A stretch of 64,000 nt of DNA from Saprospiraceae bacterium (GTDB lineage Bacteria > Bacteroidota > Bacteroidia > Chitinophagales > Saprospiraceae): the NCBI GenBank assembly GCA_020629965.1, contig JAHDCG010000006.1, positions 24,669 through 88,668 of the forward strand. The letters are read 5' to 3'. Under the pieces are notes generated by a model that was not told the origin of the DNA, searched no databases, and was given only the letters and a program-made list of their open reading frames with translations. Position 1 is the first letter of the stretch. Every line of letters starts with the position of its first letter. Position numbers and translations under genes: made by a program. Shown here piece after piece: positions 42,821-50,625 of the stretch.

Positions 42821-44229
42821 TTAATCTTTTACTTCATCCAAAGAGGAGTCAGCGGAGCGATCTTTCGCTTTGAGGGCATACACAAAGGTGCGTACCGCCC
42901 ACAGCGGTTGAATGTCTATTTTTACGTCGATGCGGTCGGGCACTCTGTGATTCCAGTCGAAATAGCTGACTTTACCGGAGCTGATGATTTTTTGCTCGAC
43001 CAGTTGATTCAAGAAATCCTGTATAGTCTCGCGCACAAAGTTGGCTTTGGGGCGGTCGAGTTGCTGACCCGTTACCTTGCCCAAATAGTGACGTAATACT
43101 CGATTGACATAATCGAAAGTGCGCACGACGGGATAGCGTTTGAGCGGGTACTCCGCACCGTCGAAAGCGGTGCAGGACTCGTACACCATATCTTTGTCGT
43201 AAGCGTGCATAGTGGAGTTGAGTCCGATTTCACTGAGGTCGGTCACTTCGTCTTGTACGGTGCGGTAGGCTAAACCCTGCGAGCCGGTCAAAGAACCGTG
43301 CATTTCTCCCATAATGGGTTGTGAGATTTTTTCGGCGTACATTTTTCCGGCGACAGCCATGGCTACCGAGCCTTTCATGTCTTCGTCTTCTTCCATGCCC
43401 TCGTGTTTGCCGCGCATGATGATGTGATTTGCGAGCATGATGAGCTTACTGTGGTGCAGCTCCGGTCCGGTAAATCCTTGCCATTTTTTTGACTCGGCTT
43501 CACTCAGTGCTTCTTCTACGCTGTCACAATCGGCAAAATCCGTCAAAAAACTCATCCGTGCATCACCGGACAATTTAGTGTATCGCTCGATAATGTCTTT
43601 GGGACGTTTGCTGCGCCACAAATTAGGAATAACAAGCATGGAGTATGCCTTGCGTTGATCGACCGAGCGGGCCTCGTCCATGATTAATTTTTCTATTTTA
43701 TTATAAACGGCATTAGAGTCCGGGTCGAGCAGTGCCTCAGGATGTACATTCAAGAGAGTAAGATTTTTCACTTTTTGCGGGGCGGCATTGCGGAAAAACA
43801 TTTCTAACTCTCGGTAGGTGCGCTCCGGGTCTTTTGCTTCGTAGAGAATATTGTCGAGATTTTCGTTGATTAAATCTTCGTTCTTATCCAGCTTTTCCTG
43901 TGCTGCGGCTTTTACCTGCTTGTGTCCTTGCACGGCGGGTGTTTCCAAAAACGCTAAATAAGCATTGAGTCTGTCTCGCAGTTCGGTACGCTCTTGAATC
44001 AGGTCTTCGTCTTGCAGGTAGCGTCTTTTTTTGTTGCCGGCATCAGGGCCGAATCGCTTGAGGTCATCGGCCGGGGGTGATAGTAGTTCTTTGAAACCGT
44101 CGTAGCGGTCGAGCGTATACGAATTTCATCTTGTGACATTTGCGGAGCTGCAACGGTTGCTGCGCTTTCTTCTCGCTCGCGGGGTTCGGCGGTATTTTGT
44201 GATTGTAATGTTTCTTCTTCGGGAAGCAT
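42821..44229 (-). pseudogene. tssC: TssC sheath protein (DUF5458-like) with frameshift
   Basis: The start at 44229 (MLPEEETLQSQNTAEP) leads in one frame to about 44110. There LDRYDGFKELLSPPADDLKRF continues in another frame through the rest of the sheath protein (METPAVQGHKQVKAAAQEKL ... SILVIPNLWRS-type wing ... SSGKVSYFDWNHRVPDRIDVKIDIQPLWAVRTFVYAL). Adding one base near 44110 gives 469 aa, the usual length of the subtype iii sheath subunit TssC. Unrepaired, the first frame ends at 43999 after about 76 residues. TssC with TssB forms the contractile sheath. No tssB lies upstream, where a serine-hydrolase gene follows. Confidence 0.82.
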
Positions 44230-44445
44230 CGTTTTTTGTTTTTTTGGATAATAACTTATATTTTGAGAGATATAGTCATCAGCAGGACAACGTAATTTCA
44301 TTGTTTTTTCTCATTAAATCAAACTGCTTCTCATAACAGATAGGTTTATGTTTCAAAATCTTGAGTGGTTAAAAGCAAGCAAAAAAATACGCTGCCTGTA
44401 AAATTACACAGGCAACGTATCTTATATTTTCTTCTTTCATATATA

Positions 44446-46188
44446 TCACTCCACCTTCTCCCCCTCTATCTCCTGCCCCCCCTGCAACAAAATCACACGC
44501 TCCGCCTCCCCTTTTTCGTTCACCTTAAACACCAAACGTGCCTCTACCGCCGTCAAATAAAACTCGGTATCCGAACTCGGAAAAATATCGAAAGCCGGCT
44601 GTCCCGTGGCTTGTGCTTTCATTTGCTTGCCCTCTTTAGTGACGGTGAGGATAAACGACGGAGCCAACTCGTACTTCCCGACGTAGCTCTCCAAAATCGC
44701 TGCATCGACCGTGATTTCCTTTTCCAAATCCGAAGTATCGCCGCCCATTTTTTTAATCATTTCCACGGCGTTCATATTGGCGGGATTCATCGCATAAGAC
44801 TTGCGGTAATTTTTTATCGCCTCTGCCTCATTGCCGTTTTTCATTTGCGCCTCGGCGTAGCTGTCATAGACGTTGGAAGACTTCGGAAACTCCTGCATAT
44901 TTATTTTAAACATCGCCAAAGCCCCTTCCGTGTTGCCTTCCCGCAGCACAACGTAGCCCGCTGCATTCATCTCGTCTTCGTCGAGTTCGTACCCGGCGTC
45001 GTTTTTCAGCTTTTCATATACCGCCAAACCGTCCGCTTTCGTGCCGTTCTGCATAGCTTTTTTCACCTCTGCGGCAATCGAAGCCCTCGGCATGTCATAG
45101 GTCTTTCCTTCCAAAATACCGCTGATTTGCTCCGTCATTTTTTGCAGCGGCGCACCGCCCGTATTGTTGAGCAAAATGATGACGGATTGGTCGTGCGGAT
45201 AGCGAGTCAGATTGGTATTGAAGCCGTTGATACCGCCGCTGTGCGCAATCACGGAAACCGTTTCTTCGGTATTACCGACCGTATTTTCGCCGACCAACCA
45301 ACCGTAAGCATAGTGCATACCCAAAGCCTCGACGTGCGGTGCGTAGTACAGTTTTTGCATTTTTTCGTCGAGTAATTTACCCGTAGCCAATGCCCTGTCC
45401 CACGTAAATAAATCTTCGACCGTCGCGTACATCGAGCCGGCGGAGTACGGCAGCGTCATACTCAAATAATCGGCGGTTTTATAACCCTCGCCCGTTTTTT
45501 CGTAGCCCGTCGCGCGTTTTTCCAAAATATCTTCGTAGTTGTCATAGCCCGAATTTTTCATGCCGAGCGGCTGTAAAACCATGGTTTGCAAAGCCTCTTC
45601 GTAAGTCATGCTCGTTACCTTTTCGATGATGACCCCCAACAAAAAGTAACCCGAATTGCTGTAATTAAATTTTTCGCCGGGCGCAAAATCCAACTCTTTC
45701 TCCGCAAAAACTTTCACAAAATCATCGGGTGTGTAGTCGTCGCGGCTTTGCTCCGCAAAAAATAACGGCGTCGTGTAATTCGGTACGCCGCCCGTGTGCG
45801 TCAGCAAATGATGCACGGTAATAATGTCACCCGTCTTTTTCGGATAATCGGGCAGATAGGTCGCAATCGGCGCATCCAAAGCGACCTTGCCTTCCTGCAC
45901 CAACTGCAAAATGAGCATGGCGGTAAATTGCTTGGTAATCGAACCGAGGCGGTGCTTGGTATCGGCGGTGTTGGGCATTTGCCATTCCATATTGGCGAGT
46001 CCGATACCGCCTTTAGTCAGCACTTTTCCGTCTTGCGCGACGAGGTAAGAGCCGTTGAATTTGCCGTACTCCCCGTATTTTTCAACGAGTGCGTCGATGC
46101 GTTCGGCTTTGGTTTGAGCTTGCGCGGAATGCGTGAAAAGCAGGAGCGCGAAAGCTGCGACAAAGAATAATTTTAAGTTTAGTTTCAT
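44446..46188 (-). CDS. Secreted serine hydrolase, beta-lactamase/PBP-like, with TPR-like C-terminus
   Basis: The protein has 580 aa. A signal peptide (1-24, ending SAQAQ) precedes a class C beta-lactamase-like domain (about 28-380). Its catalytic SxxK is SITK (RLGSITKQFTAML), its YxN is YSN (FNYSNSGYFLLG), and HSGG replaces KTG (VIAHSGGINGF). A TPR-like helical region (about 400-490, AMFKINMQEFPKSSNVYDSYAEAQMKNGNEAEAIKNYRKSY) and a small C-terminal beta-domain (YVGKYELAPSFILTV) follow. The family includes esterases, D-amino-acid peptidases and beta-lactamases; the substrate cannot be told. It begins a new unit on the same strand as the T6SS block. Confidence 0.85.
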   Translation of the reverse strand: MKLNLKLFFVAAFALLLFTHSAQAQTKAERIDALVEKYGEYGKFNGSYLVAQDGKVLTKGGIGLANMEWQMPNTADTKHRLGSITKQFTAMLILQLVQEGKVALDAPIATYLPDYPKKTGDIITVHHLLTHTGGVPNYTTPLFFAEQSRDDYTPDDFVKVFAEKELDFAPGEKFNYSNSGYFLLGVIIEKVTSMTYEEALQTMVLQPLGMKNSGYDNYEDILEKRATGYEKTGEGYKTADYLSMTLPYSAGSMYATVEDLFTWDRALATGKLLDEKMQKLYYAPHVEALGMHYAYGWLVGENTVGNTEETVSVIAHSGGINGFNTNLTRYPHDQSVIILLNNTGGAPLQKMTEQISGILEGKTYDMPRASIAAEVKKAMQNGTKADGLAVYEKLKNDAGYELDEDEMNAAGYVVLREGNTEGALAMFKINMQEFPKSSNVYDSYAEAQMKNGNEAEAIKNYRKSYAMNPANMNAVEMIKKMGGDTSDLEKEITVDAAILESYVGKYELAPSFILTVTKEGKQMKAQATGQPAFDIFPSSDTEFYLTAVEARLVFKVNEKGEAERVILLQGGQEIEGEKVE

Positions 46189-46456
46189 CGGTAATTTTTT
46201 TTAGCGGTTAAAAATGATAGGCGAAAGTAGTCCTTCGAGGGCGAAAAATTTTATTTCTTCGATGAAAGGGGGCGGATGTACGATTGACGGCAGCGCAACG
46301 GAATTTCGTAAAAGAACAGGAACCCGGCGCATTCATTGCATTTTAAAAATTGAAATAAGGCAAAAATTATTCTTACATTTGTTTGCAATCGGGAATTATT
46401 TTTCTCATTTAATCATCACGGAAAACCAAAAAAACTTCCGTAAAACTCTCATTTCA

Positions 46457-47383
46457 ATGAAAAACTTTCTGCTCTCAAGCGTCCTCTTGCTTCTTACCGT
46501 TCCGCTCTTTGCCGATGAACCGGACACGACCGCGACGCTTACCTTAGACCAACTCTCGGCAATGATTGCCTATCAAGCCTACATTGACAGCATAGCCGCT
46601 ACCATAAATTATACAACCGAAAGCGTCACTATCGGCGACGACTTGGCAACGCTGAACGTACCCGCCGGATTTCGCTACATCGACGGCAAGGATGCCAACA
46701 AAGTATTGATAGAAATGTGGGGAAATTTACCCGATCAAGTCGAGTCTTTGGGCATGCTGTTTCCCGTAGATTACAATCCGAATGAAGATAAACCGGACGG
46801 TTACGCCATCAATATTACCTACATTGAAGACGGCTACATTCAGGACGAAGACGCGGAGAATATCGATTATTATGACTTAATGAAGGACATGAAATCAGAT
46901 ACCGAGAAAGAAAGCGAAGCACGGATAGCGGCGGGTTATGACAGTGTGGAATTGGTGGGTTGGGCATCTACCCCTTTTTACGACCAAACGAATAAAAAAC
47001 TGCACTGGGCTAAAGAAGTTAAATTTGCCGGCGCGGACGAAAACACCTTAAATTACAACATCTTGGCACTCAGTCGTCAAGGCTACGTAAAGCTGAACGT
47101 CATCGGCGGCATGAACTCTTTGGAAAGCATCAAAGAGGAAATCGAAACCATTTTACCGAGTGTCGTCCTCAACGAAGGCAATCGTTACGCGGATTTCAAC
47201 GCAAGTACGGATAATATCGCCGCCTACGGTATCGGCGGTCTGATTGCGGGAAAAATTTTGGCTAAGACCGGTTTTTTCGCCGTCATTTTGGCTTTTCTCG
47301 CCAAAGCCTGGAAAATTATTTTGGTAGCTTTTTTAGCACTCGGCGGCATGTTTAAAAAGATGTTCGGCGGGTCACAGGCTTAA
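46457..47383 (+). CDS. DUF2167 family membrane protein
   Basis: The protein has 308 aa from the ATG at 46457, where a signal peptide starts (MKNFLLSSVLLLLTVPLFA). The N-terminal soluble domain is typical of DUF2167: FRYIDGKDANKVLIEMWGNLP, GMLFPVDYNPNE, GYAINITYIEDGYI, and VGWASTPFYDQTNKKLHWAKE. Two or three hydrophobic helices close the protein (YGIGGLIAGKILAKTGFFAVILAFLAKAWKIILVAFLALGG). Members are exported inner-membrane proteins of unknown function. A strong terminator follows. Confidence 0.85.
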   Translation: MKNFLLSSVLLLLTVPLFADEPDTTATLTLDQLSAMIAYQAYIDSIAATINYTTESVTIGDDLATLNVPAGFRYIDGKDANKVLIEMWGNLPDQVESLGMLFPVDYNPNEDKPDGYAINITYIEDGYIQDEDAENIDYYDLMKDMKSDTEKESEARIAAGYDSVELVGWASTPFYDQTNKKLHWAKEVKFAGADENTLNYNILALSRQGYVKLNVIGGMNSLESIKEEIETILPSVVLNEGNRYADFNASTDNIAAYGIGGLIAGKILAKTGFFAVILAFLAKAWKIILVAFLALGGMFKKMFGGSQA

Positions 47384-47403
47384 TTTTTTTAAAACTTGAA
47401 AAC

Positions 47404-47443
47404 GGATGAGTGTCTTTTGCAAGGGCACTCATCTGTTTTTTTT
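47404..47443 (+). terminator. Rho-independent terminator after DUF2167 gene
   Basis: The stem GGATGAGTG (47404-47412) pairs with CACTCATC (47426-47433) and is followed by T-rich TGTTTTTTTT. It lies about 20 bases after the stop codon. Confidence 0.8.
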
Positions 47444-47487
47444 ACCGGATTGCATAAGTCGGAAAACCACTCTACAACACAATCACC

Positions 47488-48699
47488 ATGGAAAACACCA
47501 CCATCTACAGCCACGCCCTCGCTTTCGATAAAATCGTAAAAATCGTCAAAGCGGAATTACCCAAAGCAAAAATCGACATTCAAGACAACGGCGGCTTACA
47601 AAAATCACTCGTCGTTATTATTAAAGGCGGCTTTTTCGGCAAATTCAAAAAGCTGACTCTCAACTACCGCGAGCGACTCAACCCCGATTATCGACTTGAA
47701 AACATCGAATGCGGACTGACGCAAAACTTAGCCGGCATGGCAAATTTCATTGCCGCGCTGCCCGCAAAAAATCCGGAAATAAAAAGTAAATTCATGACCG
47801 CCGTTCTCTCAGCCAACAGCGAAACGGCTTTTATCGCCGAGCCGGGCATCCGGGAATTTGCGACCGTTTTGCGGAAAATCACCCAAGAAACCAACGCCTT
47901 CCTTTTCGCGCAGCCCAACAGCTTTTTCCGCGCCGCCGCCGGACAATACTTCGTCGACAAAAATTTCAATCTGATTTTAGACACCGCCGGCAACTGCGCC
48001 GTGCAAGACCTCGATGTGAAAGTCGATGCAAAATACCACGATGCGCCCGCTGAAAACAACACGCCCGCGCAACTGAAACGCAAAGCCGAATCGGAGGCTT
48101 ATTTGACAAAAAATCAAATTAAAATCAATAAAAACTTACCCTGCGTCGCCGACGTTTCCGACATCAAATTACGCACCCGGCAGGAAGTCATCGACCGCGC
48201 CTACGCCCTTCTTCTCACTGCCGTCAAAGGCGAAGGTGTCGAGCAGGAAAACCTGAACCGTGCCGCCGCCGAAAAGAGAATCGACTCGCTTTCTCCCCGC
48301 GAAAAACACATCTTCTCAGCCGCCGAACTCACCGACCAAGAACGCGCCTACGCTACGTGGCGTTACGAAAGTCTTAATGTCATACTGTGGGCTTTGGGCA
48401 AAACGGAAGACCTCAAATATCCGAGCGAAATCTGCGATGTTTCCTTCCTCGTCGGGCAGATATTTAAACCGACCCGTGAGGATTTTGTCAACTCCGTCAC
48501 TCTCAAAAGTGTAAAGGAAATTACGGATGAATTGGATAAAATCTATCGCATGAATTGGGCTTGCGTCAATGCGAGAATCAAAGGCGAGACCCCGACCGGC
48601 AATCTCAATCCGAGCGTCGTGTACGAAAGACACTACACACTGAATTGGCTGACGGGGTATCAAAATGCGGCTTGGGATGAGGTGCGGACGGATACTTAG
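47488..48699 (+). CDS. DUF4272 domain protein
   Basis: The protein has 403 aa, no signal peptide. The N-terminal 200 residues contain no recognised domain. From about 225 on, the DUF4272 pattern appears: EVIDRAYALLLTAVKGEGV, ATWRYESLNVILWALGKTEDLKYPSEICDV, and VVYERHYTLNWLTGY near the end. DUF4272 proteins are widespread, cytoplasmic and uncharacterised. The gene stands alone downstream of a terminator. Confidence 0.8.
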   Translation: MENTTIYSHALAFDKIVKIVKAELPKAKIDIQDNGGLQKSLVVIIKGGFFGKFKKLTLNYRERLNPDYRLENIECGLTQNLAGMANFIAALPAKNPEIKSKFMTAVLSANSETAFIAEPGIREFATVLRKITQETNAFLFAQPNSFFRAAAGQYFVDKNFNLILDTAGNCAVQDLDVKVDAKYHDAPAENNTPAQLKRKAESEAYLTKNQIKINKNLPCVADVSDIKLRTRQEVIDRAYALLLTAVKGEGVEQENLNRAAAEKRIDSLSPREKHIFSAAELTDQERAYATWRYESLNVILWALGKTEDLKYPSEICDVSFLVGQIFKPTREDFVNSVTLKSVKEITDELDKIYRMNWACVNARIKGETPTGNLNPSVVYERHYTLNWLTGYQNAAWDEVRTDT

Positions 48700-48753
48700 A
48701 AAGGCTAAAGAGACGGAAAGAAAATTTAATATAGCAAAAAGTTGACAACACTT

Positions 48754-49206
48754 TTATTCGGCTTTTAAAGTTTTACGCAAATCGATTAGTTTTTCGACAG
48801 AAATGATTTTATTGAATCCTTTTTCGCTTAATCCTTGAATTAGTTTTTTATCACCTGTCCACAATAAATTACTGTCATTATACAGAGTCAAAGCTACAAA
48901 TGCGATATCATTCATATCGACATCTCGAACATAGAATGCCGACTTTTTCCAAAATTCAAACGGTATTTCTTTCTCTTCCGTAAAGCTCAATTTGGAAAAA
49001 ACAATATCTCGTAATTCTGTTATCTCTGCTCTGCTTAAGCCGGAAATTTTTTCTAATTTATTTATATGCTTTTCGATTTCAGCTTTCAAATAAGTCACGG
49101 TAATAAACTCAAATACATCATCTGAATTTAAAAGCAAATTACCCACAGTACTGTTTGTATTCAAAATGGTGCTGAAAACTAAATTTGTATCAACTACAAT
49201 CTTCAT
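48754..49206 (-). CDS. PIN-domain toxin
   Basis: The protein has 150 aa. The PIN signature is clear: MKIVVDTNLVFSTIL with the first metal-binding Asp, conserved acidic residues in the middle, and DVDMNDIAFVALTLYNDSNLLWTGDKKL with the D..D and TGDKKL motifs. PIN toxins of VapC type are Mg-dependent RNases that cleave tRNA or rRNA. The gene starts four bases inside the end of a 69-aa antitoxin gene, the normal order and coupling for a VapBC-like pair. Confidence 0.85.
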   Translation of the reverse strand: MKIVVDTNLVFSTILNTNSTVGNLLLNSDDVFEFITVTYLKAEIEKHINKLEKISGLSRAEITELRDIVFSKLSFTEEKEIPFEFWKKSAFYVRDVDMNDIAFVALTLYNDSNLLWTGDKKLIQGLSEKGFNKIISVEKLIDLRKTLKAE

Positions 49207-49412
49207 GAAGGCAAAAATTTATCCTTATTTTCTTCCCACCAATTCTTGTTCACTTCGGCACTCAATGCATCGACATCCTCCTGTGTTGCTACGCTTTTCC
49301 CCGTTAATTCGGAATAACGCAAATAATCCAAAAATCTTTGCAAATTCTTCTCTCCGATTTTACTTTCCGATATTTTGATGATGATTTCACCACCTTCTCT
49401 CAATATTGTCAT
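49203..49412 (-). CDS. Antitoxin of PIN-domain module
   Basis: The protein has 69 aa, small and charged (MTILREGGEIIIKISESKIGEKNLQRFLDYLRYSEL ... EVNKNWWEENKDKFL). Its stop overlaps the start of the PIN toxin by four bases. The C-terminal NxxWWxxxKxxF-like tail is the sort of extended segment that wraps the toxin active site. The N-terminal half could form the dimerisation/DNA-binding part, but no standard AbrB or RHH motif is certain. The call rests mainly on the gene arrangement. Confidence 0.75.
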   Translation of the reverse strand: MTILREGGEIIIKISESKIGEKNLQRFLDYLRYSELTGKSVATQEDVDALSAEVNKNWWEENKDKFLPS

Positions 49413-49578
49413 AACTTTTTTTTGTAAAGATACGCTAAATTATAATCCGATGATCTAAGATACAAAAAAATTCACCTCTCCCCTCCCAAAAAACTATTTT
49501 ACAAAAATGTAGCCGTCAAGACCTCCTTTCTCGATTTCTCTCCGTAACCTTGCGCTTCATTTCGAGAACGAACCATTA

Positions 49579-50271
49579 ATGACTAACCTGCCGCACACTG
49601 CCGTCCTGATTTTTACCCGCACCTCGGAGGAGGAAGCACGGGCAAAAATCTTCAGCACGACCGCGCCGCAAAGTAAAAATGCGACAATTGCGCGGGAACT
49701 CATCCGGCACACCGTCGCTACCGCAGAGGCAACGGGACTGCCCGTTTACCCGGTTTTCAGCACCGAGCAGCAGGGCGCGACTTTCGGCGAACGTCTCGCT
49801 CATTCCGTAGAAACGGTCTTCGCCGCCGGACACGAAAAGGTCATCATCATCGGCAACGACTGTCCGCAAATCTCGACGGACTTACTCCTTTCCGCCGCCG
49901 ATAAACTACAAAACGAAAACGTCGTCTGCGGCCCCGCAACCGACGGCGGTCTCTATCTTTTAGGTCTCGACCGCGCACATTACGACCGCGCCGGCTTTAT
50001 CGACTTGGCTTGGGAACACGGTAATCTGCAAACCGACATTGCCGCCTACGCCGCCGACCGTAATGCGACCGTCGAAAATCTGCACACCCTGCGCGACATC
50101 GACAATGCCCGCGATTTTCACAGCTTTTTAAACGTTTCGCGCAGCAAATTACGTCAAATACTCACCGTCATCCTGCACCTCCGCAAGACGGTTTTTTCCT
50201 ATATTCAAATCTTCCGCACGGGGCATCATTACCTCGTCGCACGCCTGCGGGCACCGCCGGCTTCTTACTGA
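49579..50271 (+). CDS. DUF2064 / glycosyltransferase-A-like protein
   Basis: The protein has 230 aa. The family pattern is visible: AVLIFTRTSEEEARAK near the start, QQGATFGERLAHSVETVFAAGHEKVIIIGNDCPQIS, VVCGPATDGGLYLLGL, and LHTLRDIDNARDF. This is the DUF2064 (TIGR04282) fold related to nucleotide-sugar transferases such as CofC and MobA; related proteins are annotated as glycosyltransferases in arsenosugar synthesis. The D-x-D-like position is NDCP. No arsenic genes are nearby, so its substrate is unknown. The last 40 residues (SRSKLRQILTVILHLRKTVFSYIQIF) go beyond the usual domain. Confidence 0.75.
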   Translation: MTNLPHTAVLIFTRTSEEEARAKIFSTTAPQSKNATIARELIRHTVATAEATGLPVYPVFSTEQQGATFGERLAHSVETVFAAGHEKVIIIGNDCPQISTDLLLSAADKLQNENVVCGPATDGGLYLLGLDRAHYDRAGFIDLAWEHGNLQTDIAAYAADRNATVENLHTLRDIDNARDFHSFLNVSRSKLRQILTVILHLRKTVFSYIQIFRTGHHYLVARLRAPPASY

Positions 50272-50361
50272 AACCCCTTCCTTTTCACCATAAGTTTGAA
50301 CGACGATAAACTGTCGCTGTGTCTTCGATGCAGGGCGCGTTTACTGTTTTGTGTGTTTGGT

Positions 50362-50387
50362 TTTTATCGACGATTCGGTCGATAAAA
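50362..50387. other. Perfect hairpin in the 354-base gap before the SusC gene
   Basis: TTTTATCGAC and GTCGATAAAA (10-bp arms) enclose GATTCG. The rest of the gap (50272-50625) shows no gene. A promoter-like TTTTCCTTTGC lies at about 50406-50416, and the T/A-flanked hairpin could be a terminator for the DUF2064 gene on either strand. Confidence 0.6.
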
Positions 50388-50625
50388 GGCAGGTTCACGT
50401 GCTGTTTTCCTTTGCAAAATAATCATGAATTCTATAAAAAATTTGTCGGTAGCTGTGTTTGAATTTTCCTTAAAGTCGGTCGTCCTTGCTCACCCGAGAC
50501 GTGTTTTCCCACGTCTGTACAAACCGTGCATCGCGGGTTTAATTCCGAGTAGCGACAACTCTAACGCTTCTAACGACTTTCAAACAACTCAAACAAAATT
50601 TTTCGACAAAAAATTAACCTTTTCA

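Noticed and set aside
17587..44229. Extracellular contractile injection system (PVC/AFP type) rather than T6SS
   Set aside because: TssK, TssN, TssF, TssG and TssR-like products and DUF2169/PAAR genes point to a membrane-bound T6SS. No tape-measure, AAA+ or AFP-type sheath genes are seen.
44365..45375. 336-codon open frame on the plus strand opposite the serine hydrolase
   Set aside because: The minus-strand product has a signal peptide and catalytic motifs; this frame is its shadow. It also cannot be the missing tssB.
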